From contig BSBM01000822.1 of assembly GCA_027924585.1 (NCBI GenBank), positions 1,692,001-1,756,000 of the forward strand: 64,000 bases of DNA, given 5' to 3'. Position 1 is the first letter of the stretch, and the number at the start of each line of letters is the position of its first letter. Below, piece by piece: positions 33,950 through 46,295 of the stretch. The notes beneath the pieces are model-generated. The model searched no databases and was not told where the DNA came from. It worked only from the letters and a program-made list of their open reading frames with translations. This DNA is from Larix kaempferi (taxonomy: Eukaryota > Streptophyta > Pinopsida > Pinales > Pinaceae). The position numbers were made by a program, and so were the translations under genes.

Positions 33950-36900
33950 TAAGAAACTATGTCCTTTGCTCCAAGATGATTGCGCTGGAAGTGGAACTTA
34001 TGCTCAATAAATGTCTTGATAAATATGTCGATAGTTTGTTCGACAAATGGACAATACTACAAATTGTGATCCTGTCATGTACCATGTCTCTGATGAAATG
34101 CATTTGGATCTCAATGTGTTTAGTCTGTTGTCGCTGTAGTGCACCGGGGTCTCTGCAAAACTTGAGAGTACTCTAATTGTCACACCAAATGAAAATCAGA
34201 TGATGGAATTGGCTGTCGAGCTCAGTGAGGAAGTTCTGAAGCCAAAGTGCTTGAATAGTTATGTTGGCCACTCCTCGGTACTCTGCCTTTGCTGACTATA
34301 AAGAAATTGCTTATTACTTTTTGCTCAACCAACAGATGGGATTAGAACCTAAACTAAGCACGTACATGGAAGTGGACTTGCGATATTTGCTATCTCCAGC
34401 CCAATCAAAATCCGTGAAGCCCTTGAAATCCAATGCATAACCTGTTGCGTAGTGGATCCCGTAACTAGTGGTTCCCTAAACATATCCGAGGATGCTATTG
34501 GAAACCTTCCAGTGTAATTCAAGTGGCTCCTCCATGCACCTCGAAAGTACCCGCACTGCATATGAAAGATCTGATCAAGTGTGGGTAAGATACAAAAGGC
34601 TCCCTACAAGCTGTCGATACAAGATGTTGTCCACCAATGGTGTATCCCTGCCATCCTCAATATGTACCCCAGAAAAAAGGGGTGTGGCTACCGACTTGCA
34701 ATCAGTTAGGTGGAATGAATCAAAGAGACCCCTTACATACTTACTATGAGATTGCTTGATTCCTGAAGCATCCTGATTGATCTCGAGACCAAGAAAATAG
34801 TGTAGTGGGACCATGTCCATCTCGTAGCATTGTTGATGCCGATCTTCTTGTGATCAAGAGGTCATCAACATACATAACTAGGATCAACAAGTAATACGAG
34901 GCTATCAACATGTAGACGTTTGGACATTATATACATCTCACAAAGTGTGAGAAAGCAAATAAGAATCCATCTTCTCAGACCATGCTCTAGGCACCTACTT
35001 GAGGCCATAGAGTGAATTTTTCATTTGACATACTAAGGATGAGTTTCGCATGAAATCCTGAGGCTGATCCATGTAAATCTCCTTTGAGAGATCCTCATGA
35101 AGGAATTATTCACGTCCATTTGGTGAAATCCACACCCCCCGTATGTTACAATAGCAAGGGCTAATAGGATGGAATCCATATTTTCTACTAGAGCAAAGGT
35201 ATCATCATAGTCTATCCTGTGGATTTGCTGAAATCCTTTGGCAGTCAGTCTTGCCTTGTACCTTCTCACCTATCCATTTGTTGCCTTCTTTTTCCTGTAG
35301 ACCCATTTGCATCTGACAAACTTCTTATTTGAAGGAAACATAACCATATCCCATTCTGGTTCTCGAGGAGAGAGTTGTACTCCTCCTGCATAACAACTTC
35401 CCATGATAAGGGATTCCATGTATCCTTTGCACAGGGCTGTGGGTTTGAATCTAGAACCATGTAACAATGCATGGGAAACATCGGTTCCATAGCTGTGAGT
35501 GCATGAGGAGGATCCTGAAACTAGGACTTCATCCTCCTTGGATCTGTTGGATGCCCCATAAGGTCACCTGCTTCTTGTAGAGAGGTATGTGCATATATCT
35601 CTCTTAATCTCCTTATTTTTTTATTTCTCATAGGGGATATTGGATCACTGCTGGAATCCCAATTGGGGCTTGGATGTGAATTGGAACATGCATACTCATG
35701 TTCTTCCAAATAATATCCAGAACTCAGGTATTAACCATGATCTGAATGAGTGGACTCATCATCAGTGATGTTTGGTGTATGTAGAGGAACATAGGTCTTT
35801 GAACGTGGCTCCAATGGTGCATGAAAGGGAATTTATTCAATGGACACTTCGCTCAATAAAGAACTTGTACATTGTGGGATCAATCAACCCGTAACCCTTC
35901 ACACCATCAGGATATCCCATGAAGATGCATGCAGTGCTATGAGGATCTGATGGTTTCTTATTTTCAGAGGATAAGTGGGCCCATGCGTGTGATCCAAATA
36001 TTTGGAAGTGGGCGACTTCCGGTTTGATACTGCTCCATGCTTCAAAGGGAGTCCCGTCCTTGACATATCTATGAGGAGACCCATTTTGAATGTAGTTAGC
36101 ACAATTAAGTGCCTCAGTCCATAACTTGGAAGGAAGAGACCTTTCGTGCAACATGTAAGTGGCCATCTCTTTGAGGCATCTGTTCTTCTACTCTGCTACC
36201 TTGTTCTGCTGCGGAGTGTGTGTCATTGTATGCCGCATCTATATACCTGCCTTTGAACAAAGATGATAGACATTATTGTTCCAATATTCCCCCCCATTGT
36301 CTATGTGGAGGATTTTGATCTTTCTCTTGGATTGAGTCTCTGCAAGTGCTTTGAAATATTTGAGATGCTCAAAAGCTCCGGACTTCTACCTGAGAAAATA
36401 CACCCAAGCGTATGGTGAGAAATCATCAATACATGCAAGCACATACCTCACTTTGATAATGGATGGGTGCGTATATGGTCCCATCAAATCAATGTGGATG
36501 AGCTCCAAAGGAGAGGAGGCCCTCCAAGCCTTCCCTTTATCAAACTTCTCTTGCGGATGTTTTCCTAGAATGCATCCTTGACAAACTCCTTTGGAAAACT
36601 GTATGTTGGGAATTCATGTGGTCATTCCCTGCTTGCAAAGTTGTTGCATGTACTTGAAGTTTAGATGACCAAACCTCTCATGCCAAAGTCTACTATCATC
36701 ATCAACATGCATCAATACTAAAGTAGAATTATATTTAGCAATAAACTTACTGAACGTATACAAACAAGACAGATAATTTTCCTCGACATCAGCAATCTTG
36801 GAGTTATCATGCATGTCATATATGGTTGCAGAATCATGTGTGAATTTTACCCTTTTTCATGTGCCTATATGCACTATCTAATAAACAAAGAGTAGATTCA

Positions 36901-37949
36901 CAGAGATTTTTGGAACATGCAAGATGTTCTCAAAACTTCCATGTTGGAGTTCTACTCTCCCTTGTCCAGTGACGTCTACTAGAGTATCATCACCCATGAG
37001 GATGGGAGGACCCATGCATGCAACAATAGAAGATAAAAAAATTTCTATGGCTACCATATGATGGTATGCACTTGAATTCATGATCCATGATTCGGGAGAA
37101 TAATGAATAGAAATTAAAGCCTGAGAATTACCTCTTTTGTTTGGCAATTGATCTCCCAACTTCTTCTTGGCATTCTCAGGAATGCAGTCCCCAAGATTGT
37201 TATGTTAAGTGACTTCGCCATGAGATCTATTGTCTTCTTCATGCATGATGATTCATGATGATAGTCATGGTTGCAATAACCACATTTTGACTTCCCTTTA
37301 TTTCCATTTCCACTATTGGAGTCAAAGGAATCATCAAAGGGTTTGGAATTGCATTTCTTCTTTTGTTCAGAATGCGCCTTGCCCTTTCCTTTCTGCCTGG
37401 ACTTCAGATTGAATGTGTTGTGACTCTCGTGCATAAGTGCACATGCATTGGAGCCCTTGATTGTCCCCATTTTGATGAGCTTATCTTTTTCATGTGTTAG
37501 GGAATCAATAAATTGATCCATTATCAACATTTTCCATGTTCTCCTGAAGTGAATCTCACAGTATGGAATGTTGAGATGAACACAACATACTCCAGACCAA
37601 GTTTTTCCACAATAGAAAGGATCAACTGATTATGTTGAGATGATTTTTCAGTACCACATACATTTAGATGAAGAAGGGACTTAAACTTCATAAATAAGTC
37701 CTAGATGTTTTCAAAGCTTCTCGGTTGCAAGCAATTCAACTCTACATCGAGCATGTGGGCTCTCATTTCATCTTGCTTTCCAAAGAGATATTCTAACTTT
37801 GTCCAAATCTCATCTAGAGTGATAAAATATTCAATTTGAAACAACAACTCTAGGAAGATTGACATGCAAATAAGGCCGTAGGGCTCATTCATGCGGTTGA
37901 GATACCTTTTTTTCTTGATAGCTGATGTTGGATAAACTTCTATAGCCAT
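33950..37949 (-). pseudogene. Copia element A gag-pol relic
   Basis: Reading leftward: gag (MAIEVYPTSAIKKKRYLNRM from 37949) with a CCHC knuckle CGYCNHDYHHESSC near 37260; protease WIMNSSAYHHM, where the active-site Asp of the DSG motif is Asn; the pre-integrase block LWHERFGHLNF; integrase with all three acidic residues (LIHIDLMGP, HIDNGGEY, QQNKVAE followed at once by a stop); reverse transcriptase with CKWVY, RYKARLTAKGF and YVDDLLIT (near 34870); then the RNase H region (LDFKGFTDFDWAGD, HIEIQMHFIRD). Many stops and frameshifts are present. The protease change and broken frames make it inactive. Confidence 0.9.
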
Positions 37950-38117
37950 TGTTATTTGGTAAAAGCCTTTGTGTATAAGCTAATGAAAATTTTAGTTTCC
38001 ACTCGAAATAATTAAGTGGCATGAGAAGGATTGTTAGTGAAAGCTCTATTCTTTTTTATTGCATATTCCTCCTAAACCTGCAAATAAAGTGCCTATGCGC
38101 TTTCTCCTAGCAACAAA

Positions 38118-38207
38118 GCTCTAGTACCATGTGATGTTTTCACAATGAACCTAGCTAGTAGAAATATCACATAAAGTTTGTGAGAGAGAAAAAAGAAGTG
38201 AGAGAAA
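38118..38207 (-). repeat. Copia element A: primer-binding site and 5' LTR remnant
   Basis: The minus strand has TGGTACTAGAGC at 38129-38118, close to the TGGTATCAGAGC site for initiator tRNA-Met used by most copia elements. Next to it lies 76 bp of LTR (38132-38207) that matches the start of the 3' LTR and then breaks into unrelated AT-rich DNA. Confidence 0.85.
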
Positions 38208-38543
38208 TATTTACTTTTAATTATTATAAAAAATTGTATTCATTATATTAACACATCAAATTTAGTCCCATAAAGTTATCTATTAGATTTTCATGGGTTT
38301 TCTTTGAAAATGATATATTTATTATTTGATATGCATTCATTCCTTTCTAATAGTTGGAACTTGATTGATTGTGATAATAAAGACCTTTAGACCTTATAAC
38401 AGGAAATGCTCTTGCTTTCAGGATCATAAATTATCTTCCTCCCCCTTTTTCTACTCTCCAACCCTAAATTTTTATATTTTGAATTTCTAAGTTGCAAATA
38501 CATTTGCGTAGCATGTTTGAAGCATCTTCGGATGCGCTTTTTA
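38208..38543. other. AT-rich spacer between copia A and LINE2
   Basis: Pre-insertion sequence of the LINE2 target site; no gene recognised. Confidence 0.4.
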
Positions 38544-38561
38544 GGTTAAATGGATAAGAGT
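38544..38561. repeat. LINE2 target-site duplication, left copy
   Basis: GGTTAAATGGATAAGAGT, identical in all 18 bases to 45558-45575. The preceding A is also shared but may belong to the tail. Confidence 0.93.
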
Positions 38562-39039
38562 GGGAATGTCTCGTTAGAGAAAGCACGAAGAGAAAAGGGG
38601 CCAAAGCTCTGGGTTGGGGGAGAGGGGTGAGAGCTGCGGAAGCTCGAAAATGGCGAAACTGGTTCTATTCTTGCCGGTGCTAGTCTACGGGTGGCCATTG
38701 ATGTCTGATTTTGGACCGGTTTATCCTTGAGATTGCTGGTTTTTACCTTTGTGGGGGTTGTAAGACATGGGAGAACCGGTGGTCAATATTACTAAAAATG
38801 ATGGGTTTGCTGGTTAGTGGCTATTGACTCCTCACAAGTGTCAGGGATTTACAGGGGTTTCGCCCGGAGGAACAGGTTGGGTCCCCTTGCCTTGGTGGGG
38901 TTTACACAGTGTTGTTTTACACTGTCGGCGCACGTTCTCTTACCCTAGTTTATTGGGGTTTCTGCCGATTATTTCCTGGTTGTTTTGAGGGTGGTTTTTC
39001 TTCCCTATTCCTCTCTAATAGTGGTTTGCGGGTGCATAT

Positions 39040-40944
39040 ATGGGAGAAAGCTTGTCGGATATACATAACCTGTTACCTGACCAATTAACCGCCTCGGATT
39101 ACTGGATTGAGGAGGCTGGTTTGTTCAAACCAGACGCGTTCTACAAGGAGATGCTTAAGGGAAAATGAGCTCTTGGGTCAGGGGCATGTGTCCCCACGTG
39201 TCAAGCAGGCTACAAGGAAGGGACATATGTCTCTGTCGGAGGCTACTGCTGGCTCGAATCCCTCGGATGACAGGGTCCGGGGTTTGTCGCAGCCGGTGAT
39301 CGAGGGTGTTCACTCGGGTGCCTCTCGGTGTACTCGACGTCTTCAAGAGAAGTGGTGCTGCCGTCCGGGTGAGGTTTGGATTACATTGGGGTGAGACGTT
39401 GGCCTGGAATATCTTGTGGAGTTCAATATGATTGTGTTGGTGGGTAAGTTCTCCTATTATGCTATGAATAAAAAAGACATTGTGGCTTGGGTAACATAGA
39501 AATGGAAACCGCTTCTGGGTTATACCCCGCAGGTCTTCGCTTTGGCTCGTGGTTGGTTCGGCTTTAAATTTGAGATGGAGTCTCAAGCATCCCTGATACT
39601 GAGTAAACTCTGGTTATATGGGGTGAGCAGCTTGATGTTGCAAAAATGGAAAACGGATTTTGACCCGGAGAAAGCTACGGTGCGACTACGTCACCTGTGG
39701 GTTCTCCTACCTGGTCTACCTTTAGCCTTATGGAATCGGGAAGCTTTTGAGGCTATTGGTAACAGCCTGGGTCGTTTTCTTCATGTTGAGGATGAGCATT
39801 ATTTGGTTTTGACCGATGGATGGGTCGGTTACTAGTCGAGGTGGATATTTCTTTGGGTCTTATTGATGTCCTACATATCGTGTGGCGCGGCTGCAAACTC
39901 ACTCAGGTTATTGACTATTGGGGTATTCCGTTCTGTTGCTCACACTGCAAGGAGGTTGGTCATTTATGGTGACAATGTAAGCGCGGTCCTTCCTCTATCC
40001 GTCTGGCTGGGGTGGAGCCGTTTTGGTCTTTGGATGAGGGCAACAACAAGGAAATGGACGTGACCGGTGGACTTGATGGCTACTCCCACAGGATTCATCC
40101 TCCCGGTGGGCGGGCTTCTGGTTTATTGAGTAAGTTGGAAACCAACAACCCTATTTTTTATCATTCTCTGAATGATTTGGAAGTATATTTCATTAATAAT
40201 CTGGAATTAAATAATGGAAATGGTGGAAACTATGTGGGTCAGCGTATTGTTTCTCCTTTGTTGTCAAAAAAATCTGGTTCTGATAGTGATTCCCTTGGTA
40301 TTACCGATGATCCTTCCCCTGTATCTGTTGATGCCTCTCTTAATGTGTCGCCGCCACAAAATATTCCCAATGCGATTTCCCCTATTGGGTCTGGTATTAT
40401 TCCTCTTTCCCCTACTACTACCATTTTGCTATCCTCGGATACTGAAATACCGACGGAGCTACCCGAAATTGCCATGGGTATGGGTATTGTTTCTGTCGAT
40501 TTGGAAAACCTGTCGGGGTCTATCGGCCCATCTCCGGGGGTATCGGATGTACAGTTTCCCCTTAAAAACACTTTACACATTCCCTCATTTGTCGAGATGG
40601 TGAAGAAGACTCCTCTCCTTGTCTATTTTAAGAACCAGGTACTGGATGAGACTGTTTCGATTACAAAATCGGGGTCGCCGGATTCCTCGGCCCAGTTGGA
40701 TGGGACTCGAGTGGTTCCTGATATTGATGGCATGATTTCATCAGTGGGGGCACAAATTGTTGCTAAGGGTGCCCGGGCAGGTGGTTTGGCTCCAGATTTC
40801 TCTCCACTAAAGACACGTAGTGCTAGGAAAAATAAGAAGGTCATCCCTGTGGGGGTGGATGACTCTACCTGTATCAATTGTACCCCCATCTCTCTTGATA
40901 CCAGGGCTCTTAGAGGAATCAAAGCCCTTGCCAGGGGGCGTTAA
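39040..40944 (+). pseudogene. LINE2 ORF1: DUF4283 and CCHC RNA-binding protein
   Basis: Starts at ATG 39040 (MGESLSDIHNLLPDQLTASD); this frame meets TGA at 39166, while the neighbouring frame carries on to TGA 39392 and then through a DUF4283-like domain (FNMIVLVGKFSYYAMNKKDI; LWVLLPGLPLALWNREAFEA). Another shift near 39835 leads to the zinc knuckle: CSHCKEVGHLW, TGA, QC, where CGA (Arg) is expected. A long Ser/Pro/Leu-rich C-terminal part (40012-40944) stays open, with a basic KTRSARKNKK stretch, and ends at TAA 40942-40944. Two frameshifts and about four stops separate it from function. It would coat element RNA. Confidence 0.88.
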
Positions 40945-43900
40945 CGATTTTTTTCTCACTGAACATTCGGGGTGTGGGGGGCCTACCCAAGCAACTGGCC
41001 CTTAAGCGTGTTCTTCATATTATCAATCCCGATTTGGTCTTCCTCTATGAAACAATGGTGTGTGGGGAGAATGCTCGTTCCTTTTTTAACAAAATTAAAC
41101 CTGGTTGGATGATGTGTACTGTTGATGCGGCTGGTCTTTCTGGTGGGCTTTTGGTGGCCTGGAATCCTAGGGTTCTGTTTTTGAATCCTTTCATTATTTC
41201 TTTGGGCATACTCTTGACTGGAAGCATCCGAGGCTCTGATAAAAACATCAATATTGTGAACTATTATGCCCCTTACTGTGATAGAGAGGCTATCTGGGAT
41301 TTGGCGTGCTCGGGCCACTTATTGGATTTGGAAAACTTGATACTTGCAGGAGATTTAAACTTTACTTGGGGTGCTGATGAATCTTGGGGCACCTCTGCAA
41401 GAAGGGATCCTCTTGGGGATTATTTCAGGACACTTTTTTCCTCTCACTCCTTGATTGATGTGGAACCACGTCCACTGGCTCCTACCTGGTCTAATGGTAG
41501 GAAGGATGAGTATTTGATCTCTAAACGTATTGACCGCTTTCTTGTCTCAATGCCACTCCTGGGCAGCCTTCAGAATTAAAGGTCTTGGATTCATCAGATT
41601 CATATTAGCGACCACCTCCTATCATTTTACAATTTGACACTGAGATCTCCGACCATTCATATCCCTTTAAGTTCAATTCTACCTGGTTGGCTGATCCGGA
41701 TTTCACTGAACAAGTGCGATTACATTGGCTACATTTGGCTGTCTCTGGAGAACGATCTGCGATGGATAAGTTGGCTGTGAAACTTAAATCCTTAAAGGGT
41801 TTTACAATCATTTGGGAAAGGAATAAATTGGCAACTCTAGTAGCAGAACTATCTGACTTGGAAATGGAGATTGGGAGCTTGTTGGAACAATCCTTGTTAA
41901 AAAGTCTTCCCCTTATGAGCAGGGATAGACTTGCTCTGTTGGAGGCAAGGAAGCTTAAGATCTTACTTATTCATGAGGAATCTTGGCGATTAAAGAGTCG
42001 AGTGACCTAGCTCAATGCTGGTGATTCGAATACAAAAAACTTTCACCGGTTTGCGGACTCCCGCAAAATCCATAATACTATCTGGGATCTAAATGATCAC
42101 ACTGGACGTCGGATTATAGGAGTGGATGACTTGCAGCAAGAGGCAATTTATCATTTCCAGGATTTATACCTTGACCCTAAAAATTCCTCTCTGAATGAAC
42201 AGTTCAAAATCATAAAGGAATATCCGTGGATGTTCAATGAAGTGGAGGGGGACTTGATTTTTGAGGAAGTTTCTTTATTGGAGGTGGAAAATACTCTACG
42301 TGGCTTTGCTAAGGATAAATCCCCGGGTCTGGACGGGTGGACGGTGGAACTATTTACTTTCTTTTTTTACATTATGGGGGAGGAACTTAGGGCTGTTGTG
42401 GATGAGTCCAGGAGATTGGGCCATGTTTCTGGGGCCTTAAATTCCACCTATCTGGCACTCATTCCTAAATCTTCACATCCAGAGAACTTCAATGAGTTCA
42501 GACCGATTGCCCTCTGTAATTTGGTCTACAATATTATTTCAAAGATCATTTCCAGGCGGATTAAGCCGGTCCTTTCGAAATTCATTTCATAGGAACAGTT
42601 CGTTTTTTGGAGGGGAGGCAGATTTTGGACGCGGTGGGGGTGGCACAAGAGACTTTTCATAACATTAAACAGAAATGGCTCGATGCTCTCATCCTTCAGT
42701 TAGATTTGGTGAAGGCTTATGATCGTGTGGACTGGACCTTCCTCAGATTGATACTCATTCAGATTGGTTTGCCCTGGAAGGTTATGAAATGGGTCATGGC
42801 TTGTGTCACATTGGTTAATTTTGCTCTTCTTATTAGTGGAAAGCCAATGGATTTTTTCAAGGCATCCAGGGGCCTGCACCAGGGATGTCCTCTATCGCCA
42901 CTGCTGGTTTTGTTGGTTATTGAGGGATTGAGTCTCTCCATTCACAAAGCAAAATTTGATGGTTCTATTGTGGGTATTAGGGTGACTGCTGGTATTTCTA
43001 TTACCCACACACTCTTTGTGGATGACATTATGCTCTTTGGTCTGGGATTGTTGGCTGAATGGATTCAGTATAAAAGGATACTGGACTTCTTCTGTTTAGT
43101 GTCTGGCATGTTGATAAGTTATAACAAATCCTGTTTTTTGAAACACTCTTTGGATGGAAATCTGGAGAGAGCGATTGGTCTAGTGCTCCCTTTTGGTTTC
43201 AAGGATTTGGTGGGTGGCATGAGGTACCTTGGATATTTTATTAAGCCATCGAATTATCAGACACATGACTAGTCTTGGATCCTTAGGCGCTTTGATTCGT
43301 GGATCGATCACTGGAGTATGCATTTTCTATCATTGGGTGGCAGGATTACGTTGGCTAAGTCTGTATTGCAGAATTTGGGGGTCTACTGGTTTTCATTAAG
43401 TAAAATTCCAAGGTCTATCATTCGGCTCCTTCGCAGAAAATTCTTTTGTTTCCTATGGTCTGGAGGGGTGGAAAAGGAAAAATTTCACTTAACAAAATGG
43501 GAAACTTTGGCTCGCCCCTGGGAATTGGGGGGTTGGAACATGAAAAACTTGGAATATTTTATCTCGGCGTTACATGCAAAGAGTTTGTGGCAGGCTCTAT
43601 TTGGTGACTCTGTTTGGGGTCTGATTATTCGGGCTAAGTACTTAAAGTCTGCTACGGTGGCGGATTGGTTCCGCAAGGGTCCACTAAGATCTCTGGGTGT
43701 CTCAAATATCTGGAGTGGGCTCTTGGGTTCTTTTAATATCATTGCAGAGTGGCTTACTTGGTTCCCTAGGAACGGTCGGAGTATCAGATTAGGAGTAGAC
43801 CCTATTTTGGGAGGATCTGCTACTTTTCTCCTTTCGAAGGAACTGATTACTCATCTGCGGGCACACGGCTATTGTTCTCTGGCACATGCTTCGTCCCATT

Positions 43901-45092
43901 GGAGTGGGGCTGGTTATTTGTGGATTACTGCTCAGCAATTGGGACTTGGGGGTGCACTAGGGGATGAATGGAATGCATATATCAGACCTCTCTGTCAGGC
44001 TAATATTCGGCTTTTTGAGACACCGAATCGTTTGGTTTGGTCATGGGATGTGGCTAAGGGTTCAGTATCTGCTGAGCTTGCTTATGATTCTCAGTTTGCC
44101 TCTCACCTTCCTCAAACTCTGTGGTGGCATCATGCTATATGGAAACTTGCACTTCCACTCAAGATCAAATGTTTTCTATGTTTGGCCTTGTGCAACCGGA
44201 TTCTTGCATGGGATAATCTGTGTCACCGTGGTTTCGTTGGTCCTGGTTGGTGTGCTTTATGTTGTTTACATGAGGAAACGGTCGACCATTTATTCTCCAG
44301 GTGCAGTTTTATACAAAATCTATGGAATGCTGCACATCATTTGGGTTGCGTACTGTGTGGCGGTCTTCCACACTTGATGACTGTCTTAGTATGTGTATTC
44401 GGGGTTCTGTTTCTTGGGTTGAGCTTCCAGTATTTATGATTTGGGAAGTATGGAAGGCACGGAACCGTTGCATCTTTAAGAACTCTATCCCAAACTTGGA
44501 CTGGATATGTGGTCGGACGATTGCAGCTTACATTGAATATATATCTCTCCCTGGTAATGCTGTGTGCAGACGCAATATGCTTGTGACTGATCCTGGTCGG
44601 TGGGTGGCTCCTTCGGTCCTGGTGTACCCCTATGGTTTTTTTGATGGTGCTGCTATCAGGGGCCATGGTTTGTGTGGGGCGGGTGCGGTTTTATATCTTT
44701 CTATCTCTTGCCATTTTTGCATCCACTTGAATCTAGGGCTTGGTACCAATTCCTGTAGTGAGCTCTGTGCTCTCTGGCTCTTGTTACATTTTGCTCAACT
44801 TAAACAGGTTTCATCGATCGTGGTGTTGGGAGACTCTTTATCCATTATCTCCTGGGCTAAGGAGTACGCTTCGCTCAATGTGATGCTCCTCTCCTACTGG
44901 TCGGATGCGGTCCGATCGTCTATCAAGGCTTTTGATCATATACATTTCACTCATGTTTTCCAGGAATATAATGAGGAGGCCGACCGTCTCTCAAAATTGG
45001 CTCCGACTTCTCAAGCGGGGGTCATCTGGTGGGAGGAATGGCTGGATGATCTTCTCATCTTTTGGGGTTCCATTGACATGCACTGGTTTTGA
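40944..45092 (+). pseudogene. LINE2 ORF2: endonuclease, reverse transcriptase, RNase H
   Basis: The frame begins at ACG 40944, probably a mutated ATG, sharing one base with the ORF1 stop. Endonuclease: SLNIRGVGG, LYET, LAGDLNF, KRIDRFLVS and SDH. A frameshift near 41630 and a TAG at 42008 follow, then reverse transcriptase (KDKSPGLDGW; STYLALIPKS; after a shift near 42600, LDLVKAYDRVDW, GLHQGCPLSPLL and the intact active site FVDDIMLF). A TAG lies at 43270. Then the zf-RVT region (WCALCCLHEETVDHLFSRC), a shift near 44370, and RNase H with all catalytic acids (FFDGAA, CSELCAL, LGDSLSIISWA, NEEADRLSK). Ends at TGA 45090. All active sites survive; only frame damage kills it. Confidence 0.92.
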
Positions 45093-45557
45093 TACTTCTG
45101 GTTCTGTTTTGTTAGGATGTTATTTTGTGGTTTATGTGGCTCTATTTTATATTATTTATGCGGCATATATCTTGCACGTTGATAGCTATTATCCAACATC
45201 TTGTTGGGATTTTGGACCATATGGTCGATATGCCTCTTGATTCTGGCTCTGTGGATGGGAGCTGGCGTCTTTTTGGTTACCTGGTTTTGCTTACATGACC
45301 GGTGGGCTATTGGACCGGTGGACATGTGGCCTTGGATCCATGTTACTTGTTTTATACTTTATTTTGTAATCTGGCTTTTAATTTATGATGTATCGGGATA
45401 TTGGACTGATGATATGGGGCTATTGGTATAGGCTCTATGATATTGGTATGAACCTTTTATGTTGGGATGTTACTCCCATGTTTATGTATTTTGGAATGTA
45501 AGAAACATTTACTATTTCGCATTATTAATAGTAAGTTAAATTTTTCATTGGAAAAAA

Positions 45558-45575
45558 GGTTAAATGGATAAGAGT
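45558..45575. repeat. LINE2 target-site duplication, right copy
   Basis: Identical to 38544-38561 and placed directly after the A tail, which fixes the insertion boundaries. Confidence 0.93.
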
Positions 45576-45979
45576 TATCACTAATTTAAAAGTTAGCATA
45601 ACTCTATTTACGTGCTTTAAGTATTGGCAGTAGCTGCATTGCAGCTTTTTTTATTGTTAAATATATTCCTTTTTGGATGATTATAGAACCTCTGTGAAGA
45701 AGTCAAAATGTTCCATAAATTTGGATCATCATTGAAATTAGTCACACCATATATTAAAATGGCTATGGTCTTGTTTAAATAGACATGTATTAAACAATAT
45801 GTACCTTACAACACAGTAATAAATACTATATCCACAATACAATAAAAATTATGGTATAGATTGGATTTAATTTTTTTAAATACACGTTGCAGGAGTTTGC
45901 AGTTTTCATCTCAAATGTCAAATACTTGATGACATTTGACCTAATCCTTATAATTAATTGTAATGAGCTTTGGTAGTAA
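45576..45979. other. AT-rich spacer, nothing recognised
   Basis: Right flank of LINE2; no motif or gene. Confidence 0.4.
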
Positions 45980-46295
45980 TGTAGGTCTCACAAACTGAAA
46001 AATCATGCAATTGAAGAAACACACAAAGAACCAGAAGAGAGAATGAACACACACACCAAAATTACAATATGGAAGGCTTTTCCCATTGCTTTGTATTTTG
46101 CTCCATTTATATAATTACATATTAGATTGGGAAACTATGTTTAGAAAGACATCTCCATACATTTCTGCACCAACATTGTTGACTTCACTATTTTAGCTAT
46201 CTCATTTAATGTCGATTCTCGAACACTCTTCAATGACAACATTTACTAATAAACATTACATCGTTTAATCATTGTTTTAATACTCCCCTTTAATG
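45980..46295 (-). repeat. Possible solo or 3' LTR of a copia-like element
   Basis: On the minus strand a purine tract (AAAGGGGAG, plus 46283-46291) is followed by TATTAAAACAATGATTAAAC, which resembles the start of a plant copia LTR with TG changed to TA. A TATA-like TATATAAATGGAGC lies about 180 bp further. The far end is not clear; a border near 45985 is a guess. No element coding sequence is found beside it. Confidence 0.35.

Larger units (their letters stand above)
32420..35815. repeat. Duplicated laccase-copia block, copy A
   Basis: Collinear with 50357-53770 over about 3.4 kb: an AT-rich leader, the laccase exon relic, an AT-rich intron-like part, the copia LTR at the same junction, and copia reverse transcriptase/RNase H sequence. 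Both left and right limits fall inside other repeats. Since the LTR joins the laccase flank at the same base in both, they were copied after the copia insertion. Confidence 0.85.
33427..38207 (-). mobile_element. Ty1/copia element A, minus strand
   Basis: Order on the minus strand: a truncated 5' LTR (38207-38132), primer-binding site, gag, protease, integrase, reverse transcriptase, RNase H, polypurine tract (plus-strand run of C at 33764-33769) and a complete 3' LTR (33762-33427, 336 bp). The LTRs differ at several places in the 76 bp they share, so this is an old insertion. The outer part of the 5' LTR is lost. No target-site duplication can be checked for that reason. Confidence 0.9.
38562..45557 (+). 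mobile_element. LINE2: full-length non-LTR retrotransposon with target-site duplication
   Basis: 6,996 bp between two identical 18-bp repeats. It is clearly richer in G and C than its flanks. It has a 5' untranslated region (38562-39039), ORF1, ORF2 overlapping by one base, a 3' trailer (45093-45551) and a short A run as tail (45552-45557). It is complete at the 5' end, which is uncommon for LINEs. Damage is limited to a handful of stops and frameshifts, so this is the youngest large element here. Confidence 0.93.

Noticed and set aside
40214-40603. Plus-strand ORF of 129 codons, very hydrophobic
   Set aside because: It overlaps LINE2 ORF1 in another frame; the hydrophobic look comes from T-rich codons.
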